Shown: piece after piece, positions 17,533-30,124 of the stretch
How positions within the stretch are numbered: position 1 is the first letter of the stretch
Layout: the number at the start of each line of letters is the position of its first letter
NCBI RefSeq assembly: GCF_000687165.1
Contig: NZ_JMKU01000001.1
Span: 248,001 to 312,000 of the forward strand
Origin: Paracidovorax oryzae ATCC 19882
Lineage (GTDB): Bacteria; Pseudomonadota; Gammaproteobacteria; Burkholderiales; Burkholderiaceae_C
Length of the DNA stretch: 64,000 nucleotides
Reading direction: 5' to 3'
Notes under the pieces: model-generated
Told to the model about the DNA's origin: nothing
What the model saw: the letters and a program-made list of their open reading frames with translations, nothing else
Database searches by the model: none
Made by a program: the position numbers and the translations under genes

Positions 17533-18135
17533 TCAGAAGCGCCAGCCCAGGCCCACGCCCGCCAGCACCGGATCGATCTTCAGCGTGCCCAGCTTGGCGC
17601 CGTTGGCAGCCACGTCCGTGCGGATGTACACCTTCTTGATGTCGAAGTTCAGCGACAGGTTCTTGGTGAGCGGAATGTCCACGCCGACCTGCAGGGCGCC
17701 GCCCCAGCTGCTCTTGTCGATGCTCACGCCGGCGGGCAGGCGCACGCTGGAGAAGCGGGTGTAGTTGATGCCGGCGCCGACATAGGGCCGGAAGCCGGGG
17801 GCGTCGAAGTGGTACTGCAACATCAGCGACGGAGGCAGGTGCTTCAGCGTGCCGATCTGGGCGCCCAGCGCGCTGGAATACACCTTCTGCTTCTGCGGCA
17901 CCGTGAGCACCAGCTCAGCGGCGATGTTCTTGTCGAAGAAGTACGAGATATCGACTTCCGGAATGGTCTTGTTGTTGATCGACAGGCCCAGTCCGGTGCT
18001 GTCCTTGTTGTCGCTGTCCAGATGCACCGCGCGGGCGCGGACCATCCAGGGGCCCTGGCCGTCGGTAGCCTGCGCATAGGCAGCGCCGGAGGTCAGGACG
18101 CACAGGGCAGCCAGGGCGAGCAGATTCTTTTTCAT
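17533..18135 (-). CDS. ompW: OmpW-family outer membrane beta-barrel protein
   Basis: Eight-stranded outer-membrane barrel of the OmpW family, 200 residues. The signal peptide MKKNLLALAALCVLTSGAAYAQ precedes a mature protein starting with WMVRARAVHLDSD. Family hallmarks include PEVDISYFFDKNIAAELVL, LPPSLMLQYHF, RPYVGAGINYTRF and a C-terminal WRF ending in phenylalanine, the signal for outer-membrane insertion. Oddly, the bases just before the ATG (GAGTCCTCCT) contain no Shine-Dalgarno sequence; they copy the anti-Shine-Dalgarno core instead. OmpW proteins carry small hydrophobic molecules and respond to stress, but no specific substrate can be read here. A strong terminator follows. Confidence 0.9.
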   Translation of the reverse strand: MKKNLLALAALCVLTSGAAYAQATDGQGPWMVRARAVHLDSDNKDSTGLGLSINNKTIPEVDISYFFDKNIAAELVLTVPQKQKVYSSALGAQIGTLKHLPPSLMLQYHFDAPGFRPYVGAGINYTRFSSVRLPAGVSIDKSSWGGALQVGVDIPLTKNLSLNFDIKKVYIRTDVAANGAKLGTLKIDPVLAGVGLGWRF

Positions 18136-18236
18136 AGGAGGACTCGATGCGGTTGAACGGGGACGGCCCCCGTGAACGCATTGGGCTTGCAAAACGCGCC
18201 GCCCGCCTTGCCACAGATCAAAGGGCCATGCGCGCC

Positions 18237-19229
<993 letters not shown>

Positions 19230-19397
19230 GCGAAGCTCCGTGGTTGAAAGGCGCCGATTATGGAGCGCTGCTCCCTGCCCGCAGTGGGCAGGAGCCGGCG
19301 ATGCGGTGCCGGCACGGGCGCGGGGAACATCCTTGCAAAAACCAAGGCTGAGATAATTCCATATCCTCTGCAGCACCACGCAATTACGCCCGCCTCC

Positions 19398-21185
19398 ATG
19401 ACCCCTCCGATCAGCGCAGAACAGCAACGGCTGACGGCCCTGCGGGCCACCGGTCTGCTGGACACTCCGCCGACCGAGGAGTTCGACCGCATCACGCGGC
19501 TGGCCAGCCACCTTTTCGGCGTTCCCATCGCGCTCGTCAGCCTGGTGGACGCGGACCGGCAGTGGTTCAAGTCGCAGATCGGCCTGGCCGTGCGCGAAAC
19601 CTGCCGCGAGGATGCCTTCTGCGACCACACCATCCGGTCCTCCGAGGTCATGGTGGTGGAAGACGCGCTGCAAGACCCGCGTTTCGCCACCAACCCGCTC
19701 GTCCAGGGGCCGCCATACATCCGCTTCTATGCCGGAGCCCCCCTGATCCTGCGGGGCCACCACCACCTGGGCAGCCTGTGCCTCATCGACACCGTCCCCC
19801 GCGCGTTCGATGGCGCACAACGGCGGCAACTGGAAGACCTGGCCGCCCTGGTGATGGCCCAGATCGACCTGCAGTGCGCCGCCGCGCGCGTGGACGAGTC
19901 CACCCTGCTGCCCAACCGGACGCAACTGCTGCAGGACCTCCATGGACTGTGCCTGGCCGCGCCCGGCGAGCGCCGCGTCCTGGTCCTGCTCGAACTCCTG
20001 CCGCACGACGGCATCATGGACGCTGCCCGGGCCATCGGCATGCAGCCCATCGAACAGCTGACCTACGAGGCGGGCAGGCGGCTGGCCTTCTTCGTCGGCA
20101 ACCAGTCCCGCGTGTACCACACCGGCGTCGCCCGGCTGGCGCTCGTGCTGCGGGACTCCGACCCACAGTCCGTGGCGCAATTCACCCGGCAGCTGCTGGA
20201 CACCCTGGTCGCGCCGCTGCCGACGGGCTCGGGCATCGTCATCAACCAGCGGCGACGCATCGGCCTGGCCCCCTTCACCCTGGAGCCGGCCGACGCCGTC
20301 GATTCGCTGCGGCGCGCCAATGCCGCGCTCTACCACCAACCGATGTCCGGCACGGCTGTCTGCAGCTACGACGCCGCGGTGGACCTCAGCTATCGCCGCT
20401 CCTACGAGCTCATGGCCAGCATTCCCCGCGCGCTGATGGCAGGAGAATTCCGGCTGGTCTACCAGCCCCAGTTCGAGCGCGCATCCACGCGCTACACCTG
20501 CCTGGAGGCCCTGCTTCGCTGGGACCATCCCCAGCTGGGCCCGGTGTCGCCCGGCGACTTCATTCCCCTGCTGGAGAAGACCACCTACATCCAGGCCGTC
20601 ACCGAATGGGTGCTGAACACGGCGCTGGCCCAGATACGCGCGTGGGAAGACGCCGGCCTGGAGGTGGATGTGGCAATCAACGTGTCGCCGCGCAACCTCG
20701 AACAGCCCGGATTCGCCGCCATGCTCCAGGATGCCTTCGCCCGCCACCGGCTCGCCCCGTCGCGGCTCGAGATCGAATGCACCGAAAATGCCGTGCTGAC
20801 GGAAGGCCCCACCCTGGAAGGCATCAAGGCCGCCCGTGCCATGGGCGTGCGCGTGGCGCTCGACGATTTCGGCACCGGCTACTGCAATTTCGGCTGCCTG
20901 TACGACCTCTCTGCCGAGGTGCTCAAGCTCGACCAGGCCCTCATCCGGCCCATCGGCACCGATGCCCGCGCCCTCGATGTCGTGCGCGGCATGGTCCAGC
21001 TCGGCCACACCCTGGGCTACCGCCTCCTGGCCGAGGGCGTGGAAACCGCCGAAGTGTTCGACCAGCTCATGGAACTGGGCTGCGATCAGGTGCAGGGCTA
21101 TTACCTGAGCCGCCCGCTGCCACCCGCCGAGGCCTTCGCCTTCGTGCACCGCTGGAACCTGCTCGTCACTCCCGAGCAGGACTGA
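19398..21185 (+). CDS. GAF - degenerate GGDEF - EAL protein, likely cyclic-di-GMP phosphodiesterase
   Basis: Cytosolic 595-residue signalling protein. Residues 10-155 form a GAF domain ([20 protein letters not shown] is the usual opening). The next 160 residues align with a GGDEF domain that has lost its signature: HTGVARLAL stands where GGDEF should be. Residues 340-590 form an EAL domain with E370 in [50 protein letters not shown] and DQVQGYYLS, so metal- and substrate-binding residues look intact. Hydrolysis of cyclic-di-GMP is therefore likely, with the dead cyclase domain perhaps regulatory. The start is the ATG after CGCCTCC; GATAAT about 45 nt upstream may be its -10 box. No transmembrane segment. 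Confidence 0.88.
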   Translation: MTPPISAEQQRLTALRATGLLDTPPTEEFDRITRLASHLFGVPIALVSLVDADRQWFKSQIGLAVRETCREDAFCDHTIRSSEVMVVEDALQDPRFATNPLVQGPPYIRFYAGAPLILRGHHHLGSLCLIDTVPRAFDGAQRRQLEDLAALVMAQIDLQCAAARVDESTLLPNRTQLLQDLHGLCLAAPGERRVLVLLELLPHDGIMDAARAIGMQPIEQLTYEAGRRLAFFVGNQSRVYHTGVARLALVLRDSDPQSVAQFTRQLLDTLVAPLPTGSGIVINQRRRIGLAPFTLEPADAVDSLRRANAALYHQPMSGTAVCSYDAAVDLSYRRSYELMASIPRALMAGEFRLVYQPQFERASTRYTCLEALLRWDHPQLGPVSPGDFIPLLEKTTYIQAVTEWVLNTALAQIRAWEDAGLEVDVAINVSPRNLEQPGFAAMLQDAFARHRLAPSRLEIECTENAVLTEGPTLEGIKAARAMGVRVALDDFGTGYCNFGCLYDLSAEVLKLDQALIRPIGTDARALDVVRGMVQLGHTLGYRLLAEGVETAEVFDQLMELGCDQVQGYYLSRPLPPAEAFAFVHRWNLLVTPEQD

Positions 21186-21231
21186 GCGGGCAGGAACAAC
21201 GCCCCCGTCTCCGGCCGCGCCGTAGCGGCAG

Positions 21232-21711
21232 CTAACGCTCCGCGTCAGAAGGCCTGCGCTCCGGATCGAAGGGAAAGTCCGGCTGCAGGATATCCACGCA
21301 CGCCTCGCAGGCCAGGAACCGCGACCGCTGCCCACGGCTCACCGCGCCCCATCCCGTTCCGCTGTCGATGGATACCGTCACGGTCCGGCCATCCGAAAAG
21401 ACCACTGTGGCATCCGCCGAGCAATCGTCCAGGATGGCATTGCGCCGGTACGAGCCGCTGTCCGTGAGGGCGGCATGCTGCAGGAAAAATTTCACCCGCC
21501 TGGCATCCAGCACCAGGCCGCGGCAATCCACTTCCGGAGCGAATCGCGCCTGGGCCGCAGGGCGTTCGATGGCGATTTTCTGGATTTTCGCGTGGGCGAA
21601 GGAGCGGGACAGCATCGCATCCTGCGCCTCCGCCGCGAAGCCAACTGGCGCAGTGCATGCAAGACAAAACGCCAGTGGCCTCCGCCAGGCCACCAGAGCC
21701 TGCAGCCTCAC
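21232..21711 (-). CDS. Small secreted cysteine-containing hypothetical protein
   Basis: Not recognised. The frame gives 159 residues with a signal peptide ([17 protein letters not shown], then AAE) and a mature part of about 130 residues. It contains five cysteines, including a CEAC pair near the C-terminus that could form a disulfide or bind metal. Its GTG start overlaps the purL stop as GTGA, so it would be made by translational coupling from the purL message. There is no other start nearby. The tail is charged ([11 protein letters not shown]). No known purine-related role is implied by the family, since none is recognised. Confidence 0.65.
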   Translation of the reverse strand: MRLQALVAWRRPLAFCLACTAPVGFAAEAQDAMLSRSFAHAKIQKIAIERPAAQARFAPEVDCRGLVLDARRVKFFLQHAALTDSGSYRRNAILDDCSADATVVFSDGRTVTVSIDSGTGWGAVSRGQRSRFLACEACVDILQPDFPFDPERRPSDAER

Positions 21712-24700
21712 CCCACCCACTTGCGCGCGTTGCGCCAGATGCGCATCCACGGGCTCAGCGCGCTGCGGTCGCCGCTGGTCCAGCTCATCTGAATGTTGCG
21801 GAACACGCGCTCGGGGTGGGGCATCATGGCCGTGAAGCGGCCGTCCGCCGTGGTCACCGCCGTGAGGCCGCCCGCGCTGCCGTTGGGGTTGAACGGATAC
21901 TGCTCGGTCGCGGCACCCTGGTGGTCCACGAAGCGCATCGCCGCGATCGCCTGGGCGGCATTGCCGCGGCGCGCGAAGTTCGCATAGCCCTCGCCGTGCG
22001 CCACGGCGATCGGCAGCCGGCTGCCGGCCATGCCCGCGAAGAAGAGGCTGGGCGACTCCAGCACTTCCACCAGCGACAGGCGGGCCTCGAAGCGCTCGCT
22101 CTGGTTGGTGGTGAAGCGCGGCCAGGCCCCGGCGCCCGGAATGATGTCGGCCAGTTCGGCGAACATCTGGCAGCCGTTGCACACCCCCAGGCCAAACGTA
22201 TCGGCGCGGCCGAAGAAGCCCTGGAACTGTTCCGCCAGCACCGGGTTGAACGTGATCGAGCGCGCCCAGCCGATCCCGGCGCCCAGGGTGTCGCCGTAGC
22301 TGAAGCCACCGCAGGCCACCACGCCCTTGAACTCGGCCAGCTTCGCGCGGCCCGACTGCAGGTCGGTCATGTGCACATCGTAGGCATCGAAGCCCGCCTC
22401 GTTGAAGGCATAGGCCATCTCGATGTGCGAGTTCACCCCCTGCTCGCGCAGGATCGCGACCTTGGGCCTGGCGAGGTTCAGGAACGGCGCCGCCACGTCG
22501 TCGGCGGGATCGAACGTCAGCGCCACGTGCAGGCCCGGATCCTGCGGAGCGCCCGCCGCCGCATGCTCCGCATCCGCGCAGGCCGGGTTGTCGCGCTGCT
22601 GGCAGATCTTCCAGCTCACGGCATCCCACACCTGGTGCAGGTCGGACAGCGATGCGCTGAACACCGCCTTCACGTCGCGCCAGACCTGCAGCTCGCCCTT
22701 GCCCACGTCCATGGCGGACGCCGCGGGACGCGTCTTCCCGACGAAGTGGCTGAACTTCGAGAGGCCGTGCTCGCGCAGGGTCTGCATCACCTCGTTGCGC
22801 TCGGCGGTGCGCACCTGCAGCACCACGCCCAGCTCTTCGTTGAACAGCGCCTTGAGCGTCAGTTCCTCGCGCCGCGCGCTCACCTGCTGCGCCCAGTTCT
22901 TGGCATCGCCCGTTTCCATGCGGCTGTCGGCGATCCCGTCGCCTTCCGTCACCAGCAGGTCGACGTTCAGCGCCACGCCCACGTGCCCTGCGAAGGCCAT
23001 CTCGGCCACCGCGGCCAGCAGGCCGCCGTCGCTGCGGTCGTGGTAGGCCAGGATGCGGCCCTGCGCGCGCAGCGCGTTCACGGCATCCACCAGCTTCACA
23101 AGGTCCTGCGCGTCGTCCAGGTCGGGCACCTCGCCGCCCTCCTGGCCCAGCACCTGCGCCAGGATGCTGCCGCCCATGCGGCAACGGCCACGGCCCAGGT
23201 CCACCAGCACCAGCGTGGTGTCTTCTTCCCGTGCGTCGAGCTGCGGCGTCAGCGTGCCCCGCACGTCAGGCAGCGTGGCGAATGCGCTCACGATCAGGCT
23301 CACCGGCGAGGTGACCTTCCGGGCGGCGCCGCTCTCATCCTTCCACTGCGTTCGCATGGACAGCGAATCCTTGCCCACCGGAATGCTGATGCCCAGCTGC
23401 GGGCACAGCTCCATGCCCACGGCCTTCACGGTGGCGTACAGGTCGGCGTCCTCGCCAGGCTCGCCGCAGGCTGCCATCCAGTTGGCCGACAGCTTCACGC
23501 GCGGCAGCTCGATCGGTGCGGCCAGCAGGTTGGTGATCGCCTCGGCCACGGCCATGCGGCCCGAGGCCGGTGCGTCGATCCCGGCCAGCGGCGTGCGCTC
23601 GCCCATCGACATCGCCTCGCCCGCGAAGCCGCGGTAGTCGGCCAGCGTCACGGCGCAGTCGGCCACCGGCACCTGCCAGGGGCCCACCATCTGGTCGCGG
23701 TGCGACAGCCCGCCCACCGTGCGGTCGCCGATGGTGATCAGGAAGCGCTTGGAAGCCACCGTGGGGTGCGCCAGCACGTCGATCACGGCCTGCTGCAGCG
23801 GCACGCCGGTGAGCTCGATCGGCGCGGCCTCGCGGCGCACCGTCTTCACGTCGCGGTGCATCTTCGGCGGCTTGCCGAGCAGCACGTCCATGGGCATGTC
23901 CACGGGGAATTTCTGGTCGCCCGCCTCCACCGACGTGTCTTCCAGCACCAGCTGGCGCTCGCCCGTGGCCGTGCCGATCACGGCGAACGGGCAGCGCTCG
24001 CGTTCGCAGAACGCACGGAAGGTCTCCAGCGATTCGGGTGCGATCGCCAGCACGTAGCGCTCCTGGCTCTCGTTGGACCAGATCTCCTTGGGCGCCAGGC
24101 CGGATTCCTCCAGCTGCACCGCCCGCAGGTCGAAGCGCGCGCCGCGGCCGGCGTCGTTGGTCAGTTCGGGGAACGCGTTCGACAGCCCGCCCGCGCCCAC
24201 GTCATGGATCGCCAGGATCGGGTTCTGCGCGCCCTGCGCCCAGCAATGGTTGATGACCTCCTGTGCGCGCCGCTCGATCTCGGGATTGCCGCGCTGCACC
24301 GAATCAAAGTCGAGTTCGGCCGCGTTGGTGCCCGTGGCCATGGAACTGGCCGCGCCGCCGCCCATGCCGATGCGCATGCCCGGGCCGCCCAGCTGGATCA
24401 GCAGCGTGCCGGCCGGGAACTCGATCTTCGTGGTGAGGCCCGCGTCGATCACGCCCAGGCCGCCCGCGATCATGATGGGCTTGTGGTAGCCGCGGCGCAC
24501 GCCGGCCACATCCTGCTCGTACTCACGGAAGTAGCCCAGCAGGTTCGGCCGGCCGAACTCGTTGTTGAAGGCCGCTCCGCCCAGCGGGCCCTCGACCATG
24601 ATCTGCAGCGGGCTCGCGATGTGCTCGGGCTTGCCGCCGGCCTCGTCGCTCCAGCCGCCCCAGAGTTTCGAGACCGTGAAGCCGGTGAGGCCGGCCTTGG

Positions 24701-25730
24701 GCCTGGAGCCGCGGCCCGTGGCACCCTCGTCGCGGATCTCGCCGCCCGCGCCCGTGGAGGCGCCGGGGAACGGAGAGATCGCCGTCGGGTGGTTGTGGGT
24801 CTCCACCTTCATGAGCACGTGGTGCGTGGCGTCGCTCTTGCGGTAGGCGAGCACGTCCTGCGCCGCGCGCCCGGTGGCGGCCGGCGCGATGAAGCGCTCG
24901 ACGGCGCTGCCTTCCATGATGGAGGCGTTGTCCGAGTACGCGACGATGGTGTGCTGCGGCGCCAGCTGGTGGGTGTTGCGGATCATCGCGAACAGGCTCT
25001 TGTCCTGTTCCTGGCCGTCGATGGTGAAGCGCGCGTTGAAGATCTTGTGGCGGCAGTGCTCGCTGTTGGCCTGCGCGAACATCATCAGTTCGACATCGGT
25101 GGGATTGCGGCGCAGCGACGTGAAGGCATTGACGAGGTAGTCGATCTCGTCGTCCGCCAGGGCCAGGCCCCAGCGGGTATTCGCCCCCTCCAGCGCGGCG
25201 CGCCCGCCGCCCAGCACGTCCACGAATTCCATGGGCACCGCAGGCAGTTCGGTGAACAGGTCGGCCGCCCCGGCCCGGTCCCACAGCACCGATTCCGTCA
25301 TGCGGTCGTGCAGCAGCGCGGCCACGGCCTGCTTCTGCGCGTCGGTCAGCGTGGGCACGCCGCCCAGCAGGCCCGTGCGCAGCGACAGCCGGTATTCGGT
25401 CACCCGCTCCACGCGGCGCACGTGCAGGCCGCAGTTGCGCACGATGTCGGTGGCCTTCGAGGCCCACGGCGACACGGTGCCGATGCGCGGCGCGACCACG
25501 ATGGCGGGGCCGGCGTCCGGGCCGGCATAGGGGTCGCCATAGGTGAGCAGGGCCGCCAGGCGCTCGCGGTCGGCCGGCGTCGGCTCGGCATCGGTGGCCA
25601 CCAGGTGCACGAAACGGGCTGCGACTGCCTCGATGCGGTCGTGGATGGCCTGCAGGCGGGGCAGGAGCTGCTGGACGCGGAAGGGGCTGAGGGCGTTGCT
25701 GCCTTCGAACGAGGTAAGGTGCAGGGTCAC
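21708..25730 (-). CDS. purL: Phosphoribosylformylglycinamidine synthase (FGAM synthase)
   Basis: Large single-chain PurL of 1340 residues; makes FGAM from FGAR, glutamine and ATP in purine synthesis. It has an N-terminal domain, two AIRS-type halves ([25 protein letters not shown] is the ATP/FGAR region) and a C-terminal class-I glutaminase with nucleophile in VCNGCQM and HGEGYANF. The start is a GTG giving [18 protein letters not shown]; the upstream frame extension overlaps the promoter (TAAAAT at 25847-25852) and is rejected. There is no clear Shine-Dalgarno. Diverges from map. The secreted-protein gene overlaps its stop. Confidence 0.95.
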   Translation of the reverse strand: MTLHLTSFEGSNALSPFRVQQLLPRLQAIHDRIEAVAARFVHLVATDAEPTPADRERLAALLTYGDPYAGPDAGPAIVVAPRIGTVSPWASKATDIVRNCGLHVRRVERVTEYRLSLRTGLLGGVPTLTDAQKQAVAALLHDRMTESVLWDRAGAADLFTELPAVPMEFVDVLGGGRAALEGANTRWGLALADDEIDYLVNAFTSLRRNPTDVELMMFAQANSEHCRHKIFNARFTIDGQEQDKSLFAMIRNTHQLAPQHTIVAYSDNASIMEGSAVERFIAPAATGRAAQDVLAYRKSDATHHVLMKVETHNHPTAISPFPGASTGAGGEIRDEGATGRGSRPKAGLTGFTVSKLWGGWSDEAGGKPEHIASPLQIMVEGPLGGAAFNNEFGRPNLLGYFREYEQDVAGVRRGYHKPIMIAGGLGVIDAGLTTKIEFPAGTLLIQLGGPGMRIGMGGGAASSMATGTNAAELDFDSVQRGNPEIERRAQEVINHCWAQGAQNPILAIHDVGAGGLSNAFPELTNDAGRGARFDLRAVQLEESGLAPKEIWSNESQERYVLAIAPESLETFRAFCERERCPFAVIGTATGERQLVLEDTSVEAGDQKFPVDMPMDVLLGKPPKMHRDVKTVRREAAPIELTGVPLQQAVIDVLAHPTVASKRFLITIGDRTVGGLSHRDQMVGPWQVPVADCAVTLADYRGFAGEAMSMGERTPLAGIDAPASGRMAVAEAITNLLAAPIELPRVKLSANWMAACGEPGEDADLYATVKAVGMELCPQLGISIPVGKDSLSMRTQWKDESGAARKVTSPVSLIVSAFATLPDVRGTLTPQLDAREEDTTLVLVDLGRGRCRMGGSILAQVLGQEGGEVPDLDDAQDLVKLVDAVNALRAQGRILAYHDRSDGGLLAAVAEMAFAGHVGVALNVDLLVTEGDGIADSRMETGDAKNWAQQVSARREELTLKALFNEELGVVLQVRTAERNEVMQTLREHGLSKFSHFVGKTRPAASAMDVGKGELQVWRDVKAVFSASLSDLHQVWDAVSWKICQQRDNPACADAEHAAAGAPQDPGLHVALTFDPADDVAAPFLNLARPKVAILREQGVNSHIEMAYAFNEAGFDAYDVHMTDLQSGRAKLAEFKGVVACGGFSYGDTLGAGIGWARSITFNPVLAEQFQGFFGRADTFGLGVCNGCQMFAELADIIPGAGAWPRFTTNQSERFEARLSLVEVLESPSLFFAGMAGSRLPIAVAHGEGYANFARRGNAAQAIAAMRFVDHQGAATEQYPFNPNGSAGGLTAVTTADGRFTAMMPHPERVFRNIQMSWTSGDRSALSPWMRIWRNARKWVG

Positions 25731-25846
25731 TTTGGCGGCCTGTTGCGGGAAAGGATGGGGCTCGGAGCAGGAGGCCGCGGCCGGCGGGCGGGCCGCTGAA
25801 TGGGGCCTGCCTCCGGGGCGTCGCGGCGCGTTCGGCGGAGCCCGCC

Positions 25847-25852
25847 ATTTTA
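25847..25852 (-). promoter_or_regulatory. -10 box of purL
   Basis: TAAAAT on the minus strand, about 115 nt upstream of the purL GTG, in an otherwise GC-rich divergent region. It leaves a leader of about 110 nt, in which I see no recognised riboswitch. Confidence 0.4.
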
Positions 25853-25921
25853 CCGGGCCCGCAGCTTCGGCCGGCGGCCACTGCCATCGCACCCGCGGAG
25901 GCACCGGACGGCCCCCGATGG

Positions 25922-25927
25922 GATAAT
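25922..25927 (+). promoter_or_regulatory. -10 box of map abutting the start codon
   Basis: GATAAT ends 6 nt before the map ATG, so transcription should begin at the A of the start codon or within a base or two, giving a leaderless message. No Shine-Dalgarno is present and the -35 region is weak. Confidence 0.55.
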
Positions 25928-25933
25928 CCCGGC

Positions 25934-26749
25934 ATGAGCATCACCATCAAGTCCGCCGAGGAAATCGCCGGCATGCGCGAAGCCTGCCGCCTGGCTTCGG
26001 AAGTGCTGGACTACATCACGCCCCACATCCGTCCCGGCATGACCACGAACGACGTGGACCGGCTCGCCGCCGAATGCATGGCCGCGCAGGGCACCATCTC
26101 GGCCACCATCGGCTACCAGCCGCCGGGCTACCCGCCCTACCCCAAGTCGCTCTGCACCTCGCTCAACCACGTGGTCTGCCACGGGATACCGAACGACAAG
26201 CCCCTCAAGAAGGGCGACATCATGAATGTGGATGTCACCGTCATCACCAAGGACGGCTGGTACGGCGACAACAGCCGCATGTACCTGATCGGCGACGTCT
26301 CCATCGCCGCGAAGCGCCTGTGCCAGCTCACCTTCGAGGCGATGTGGCTGGGCATCCTGCAGGTGAAGCCGGGGGCGCACCTGGGCGACATCGGCCACGC
26401 CATCCAGAAGTTCGCCGAAGGCCACGGCCTGTCGGTAGTGCGCGAATTCTGCGGCCACGGCATCGGCAAGAAATTCCACGAAGAGCCCCAGGTGCTGCAC
26501 TACGGCCGCCCCGGCACACTCGAGGAACTGGTGCCGGGCATGACCTTCACCATCGAGCCCATGCTCAACGCCGGCCGCCGCGAGGTCAAGGAGCACGGCA
26601 ACGACGGCTGGACCATCGTCACCAAGGACCACAGCCTCTCCGCCCAGTGGGAGCACACGGTGCTCGTGACCGAGACGGGCTACGAGGTCCTCACGCTGTC
26701 GGCCGGCTCGCCTCCGCTGCCGCCGTTCGTCACGGCCGTGAAAACCTGA
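25934..26749 (+). CDS. map: Type I methionine aminopeptidase
   Basis: Removes the initiator methionine from nascent proteins after deformylation. It has 271 residues in the standard pita-bread fold. Metal ligands are all present: D100 (MNVDVTV), D112 (GDNSRM), H175 (GHGIGKKFH), E208 (TIEPM) and E240 (QWEHT). Catalytic H83 lies in NHVVCHGIP. The C-terminus is about 8 residues longer than in E. coli. glnD follows after 28 nt and may share its transcript. The start codon almost touches the -10 box. Peptide deformylase, the preceding step, is encoded about 3 kb away. Confidence 0.96.
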   Translation: MSITIKSAEEIAGMREACRLASEVLDYITPHIRPGMTTNDVDRLAAECMAAQGTISATIGYQPPGYPPYPKSLCTSLNHVVCHGIPNDKPLKKGDIMNVDVTVITKDGWYGDNSRMYLIGDVSIAAKRLCQLTFEAMWLGILQVKPGAHLGDIGHAIQKFAEGHGLSVVREFCGHGIGKKFHEEPQVLHYGRPGTLEELVPGMTFTIEPMLNAGRREVKEHGNDGWTIVTKDHSLSAQWEHTVLVTETGYEVLTLSAGSPPLPPFVTAVKT

Positions 26750-26777
26750 CGGCTGCGCCGGCGCGCACAGGCGCAGC

Positions 26778-29459
26778 ATGGTTCTTGCTTGCGGTGCGGC
26801 CATGCCTGCCGACCGCGTCCCGACGCCCCCATCGCCTTCTTCCCCGCACGCCATGCCGCCCACGCTTTCGGAACTCCAGCCCCTGCGCGACGCCTACCGG
26901 CAGGACAAGGCCACCCTGCTGGCCAGCCTGCAGTCCAGGGGGGCGTCCACCCGCAGCGTGCGCGCCCTGCTCGGCAAGCTCTCCGCCCTTGCCGACCGGC
27001 TGCTGCGCACCCTGTGGCAGCGGGCCGGCCTGCCGGACAGCCTGGCGCTGCTCGCCGTGGGCGGCTACGGCCGCGCCCAGCTGTTCCCCTATTCCGACGT
27101 GGACGTGCTCGTGCTGCTGCCCGACGGCAGCGAAGCCGACTGCGAAGGCCCGTTGCGCCCCGCCATCGAGGCCTTCATCGGCAGCTGCTGGGACGCTGGC
27201 CTGGAAATCGGCTCCAGCGTGCGCACCGTGGCCGAGTGCCTGACCGAGGCCGCCGCCGACGTGACCGTGCAGACCTCGCTGCTGGAGGCCCGCCGCATCA
27301 TCGGCAGCGCCGCCCTGGTGGCGGATTTCCAGGAGCGCTACGACGCGCAGATGGACCCGGAGGCCTTCCTGGTCGCCAAGACCCTGGAAATGCGGCAGCG
27401 GCACAACAAGTACGAGAACACGCCCTACGCGCTGGAGCCCAACTGCAAGGAGTCGCCCGGCGGCCTGCGCGACCTGCAGACCGTGCTCTGGGTGGCCCGC
27501 GCCAGCGGCCTGGGCCGCAACTGGAAGGAACTGGCCGCCCACGGCCTCGCCACCGCCTTCGAGGTGCGTCAGATCGAGCGCAACGAAGCCCTGCTGTTCC
27601 TCATCCGCGCACACCTGCATGCCATCGCCGGCCGGCACGAAGACCGGCTCGTCTTCGACCTGCAGACCGCCGTGGCCGAATCCTTCGGCTACCGCAACCA
27701 GGCCGCCGCCGAAGGGCAGCGCCAGCGCCTGCGGGCGAGCGAAAGCCTCATGCGCCGCTATTACTGGGCGGCCAAGGCGGTCTCGCAGCTCAGCCAGATC
27801 CTGCTGCTCAACATCGAGGAGCGGCTGTCTCCGCCCTCCCACGAACTGCGGCCCATCAACGAGCGCTTCTACGACAAGTCAGGTCTCATCGAGGTCGCCA
27901 GCGACGACCTCTACCACCGCGACCCGCACGCCATCCTGGAAACCTTCCTGCTCTACGAGACCGAGGAAGGCCTGAAGGACCTGTCGGTGCGCACGCTGCG
28001 CGCGCTCTACAACGCCCGCGGCGTCATGGACGCAGCCTTCCGCCGCGACCCCGTCAACCGGCAGCAGTTCCTGCGCATCCTCCAGCAGCCCGTGGGCATC
28101 ACCCATGCCATGCGGCTCATGAACCAGACCTCGGTGCTGGGCCGCTACCTCTGGCCCTTCCGGCGCATCGTCGGGCAGATGCAGCACGACCTGTTCCACG
28201 TCTATACCGTGGACCAGCACATCCTCATGGTGCTGCGCAACGTGCGCCGCTTCTTCATGCCCGAGCATGCGCACGAATACCCCTTCTGCTCGCAGCTCGC
28301 CGGCGGATGGGACAAGCCCTGGCTGCTGTACCTCGCGGCCCTCTTCCACGATATCGGCAAGGGCCGCGGTGGCGATCACTCACGCATCGGCGCCGAGGAA
28401 GTGCGCCACTTCTGCCGCCAGCACGGCGTGAGCGCGGAAGACGCCGCGCTGGTCGAATTCCTGGTGGCCGAGCACCTCGCCATGAGCCAGGTGGCGCAGA
28501 AGCAGGACCTCACCGACCCCGACGTCATCGCCGCATTCGCCCGGCGCGTGGGCAGCGAGCGGCGCCTCACCGCCCTGTACCTGCTCACCGTCGCGGACAT
28601 CCGCGGCACCAGCCCGAAGGTCTGGAACGCCTGGAAAGGCAAGCTGCTGGAAGACCTCTACCGCGCCACGCTGCGCACGCTGGGCGGGCGGGCGCCCGAC
28701 GCCGCCGCCGAGGTCGAGGCCCGCAAGCGCGAAGCCCTGGTCCTGCTCGCGCTCAACGCCCAGCCCTTCGAGGGCCACAAGAAGCTCTGGGACACGCTGG
28801 ACGTCGGCTACTTCATGCGGCACGAGGCCGCCGACATCGCCTGGCATGCACGCCACATGGCCCGCCACGTGGGCGCGGAACGCTCGGTCGTCCGCGCCCG
28901 GCAGTCCCTGGCCGGCGAAGGCCTGCAGGTGGCCGTTTACGCCCCCGACCAGCCGGATCTCTTCGCGCGCATCTGCGGCTACTTCGACCGCGCAGGATTC
29001 AGCATCCTGGACGCGCGCGTGCACACCGCCAACAACGGCCATGCGCTCGACACCTTCCAGATCGTCGCGCCGGAGCAGGCCGGCCACTACCGCGAACTCA
29101 CCCACATGGTCGAGAGCGAACTCGCGCGCACCATCGAGGAAGGTGGAGCACTGCCCGAACCCGGCCGCAAGCGCGTCTCGCGCCGGGTCAAGAGTTTTCC
29201 CATCACGCCGCGCGTCGCCCTGCGGCCGGACGAAAAGGCCCAGCGCTGGATCCTGCACATCTCCGCCAGCGACCGTGCCGGCCTGCTCTACCTGGTCGCG
29301 CGCGTCCTCTCGCGCCACCACCTCAACGTGCAGCTCGCCAAGGTCAGCACGCTGGGCGAGCGCGTGGAAGACACCTTCCTCATCCAGGGCCCGGAACTGC
29401 AGCACAACGCGCGGCAGATCCAGATCGAGACCGAACTGCTGGAAGCGCTGTCGGGCTGA
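26778..29459 (+). CDS. glnD: Bifunctional uridylyltransferase/uridylyl-removing enzyme GlnD
   Basis: Main nitrogen sensor: adds UMP to PII proteins when glutamine is low and removes it when glutamine is high. It has 893 residues from this start. The nucleotidyltransferase domain has [17 protein letters not shown] (from residue 95). An HD hydrolase domain has [14 protein letters not shown] near 522. Two C-terminal ACT domains (from about 715 and 825) bind glutamine. The exact start is uncertain: ATGs at 26778, 26802 and 26853 are all possible and none has a clear ribosome-binding site; the last gives a length nearer to E. coli GlnD. Its target PII gene, glnB, is also in this window. Confidence 0.95.
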   Translation: MVLACGAAMPADRVPTPPSPSSPHAMPPTLSELQPLRDAYRQDKATLLASLQSRGASTRSVRALLGKLSALADRLLRTLWQRAGLPDSLALLAVGGYGRAQLFPYSDVDVLVLLPDGSEADCEGPLRPAIEAFIGSCWDAGLEIGSSVRTVAECLTEAAADVTVQTSLLEARRIIGSAALVADFQERYDAQMDPEAFLVAKTLEMRQRHNKYENTPYALEPNCKESPGGLRDLQTVLWVARASGLGRNWKELAAHGLATAFEVRQIERNEALLFLIRAHLHAIAGRHEDRLVFDLQTAVAESFGYRNQAAAEGQRQRLRASESLMRRYYWAAKAVSQLSQILLLNIEERLSPPSHELRPINERFYDKSGLIEVASDDLYHRDPHAILETFLLYETEEGLKDLSVRTLRALYNARGVMDAAFRRDPVNRQQFLRILQQPVGITHAMRLMNQTSVLGRYLWPFRRIVGQMQHDLFHVYTVDQHILMVLRNVRRFFMPEHAHEYPFCSQLAGGWDKPWLLYLAALFHDIGKGRGGDHSRIGAEEVRHFCRQHGVSAEDAALVEFLVAEHLAMSQVAQKQDLTDPDVIAAFARRVGSERRLTALYLLTVADIRGTSPKVWNAWKGKLLEDLYRATLRTLGGRAPDAAAEVEARKREALVLLALNAQPFEGHKKLWDTLDVGYFMRHEAADIAWHARHMARHVGAERSVVRARQSLAGEGLQVAVYAPDQPDLFARICGYFDRAGFSILDARVHTANNGHALDTFQIVAPEQAGHYRELTHMVESELARTIEEGGALPEPGRKRVSRRVKSFPITPRVALRPDEKAQRWILHISASDRAGLLYLVARVLSRHHLNVQLAKVSTLGERVEDTFLIQGPELQHNARQIQIETELLEALSG

Positions 29460-29495
29460 GGCCCGGCCCGGCAGCCGGGAAGGCGACGCAGCGCG

Positions 29496-30035
29496 TCAGT
29501 CGTCCTCGTGCTCCGCGATGTCCGGGAACAACACGTCCGCATAGCCGAAGCGCGAGAAATCGCGGATGCGCATCGGGTAGAGCTTGCCCACCAGGTGGTC
29601 GCACTCGTGCTGCACCACCCGGGCATGGAAGCCCTCCACCGTGCGGTCGATCAGCGCGCCGTGCTCGTCGAATCCTTCATAGCGGATGCGCGACCAGCGC
29701 GGCACCACGCCCCGCAGCCCCGGCACGGACAGGCACCCTTCCCAGTCCTCTTCCTCCTCGTCGCCCAGCGGCGTGATCCGCGGGTTCACCAGCACCGTGG
29801 GCGGCACCAGCGGCCGGTCGGGGTAGCGCGGGTTGCGCTCGTTCGAGCCGAAGATCACCAGCTGCAGATCCACACCGATCTGCGGAGCGGCCAGTCCTGC
29901 GCCGTTCACGGCGCGCATGGTTTCGCGCATGTCCTGCACCAGCTGCAGCAACGAAGGCGTGCCGAATTCGGCGACGGGCCGGGCGACGCGCAGAAGACGC
30001 TCGTCGCCCATCTTGAGGATGTCGTGGATGGCCAT
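29496..30035 (-). CDS. def: Peptide deformylase
   Basis: Removes the formyl group from nascent N-terminal methionine. It has 179 residues and all three family motifs: GAGLAAPQ (45-52), EGCLS (99-103, metal ligand C101) and HECDH (143-147, ligands H143 and H147, catalytic E144). It is monocistronic and converges on glnD. No Shine-Dalgarno is visible before the ATG (the upstream bases are T-rich). It is not next to fmt, the usual partner gene, so this may be one of two deformylases in the genome; that is inference. Confidence 0.95.
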   Translation of the reverse strand: MAIHDILKMGDERLLRVARPVAEFGTPSLLQLVQDMRETMRAVNGAGLAAPQIGVDLQLVIFGSNERNPRYPDRPLVPPTVLVNPRITPLGDEEEEDWEGCLSVPGLRGVVPRWSRIRYEGFDEHGALIDRTVEGFHARVVQHECDHLVGKLYPMRIRDFSRFGYADVLFPDIAEHEDD

Positions 30036-30124
30036 GTAGAAAGAAAAAGCACGTGAGACGGCCGGCGGCGCGGATCGCCGCCGGTCCAGGGGCACGCAGC
30101 ATATCGCCCCTGCGCACCGGAAGG

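Noticed and set aside
21657-25799. Open plus-strand frame of about 1380 codons opposite purL
   Set aside because: Antisense shadow of purL with low-complexity, His/Arg-rich composition and no domain.
26328-26519. Small minus-strand ORFs inside map, glnD and neighbouring genes
   Set aside because: Short antisense frames without ribosome-binding sites, fully inside conserved genes.
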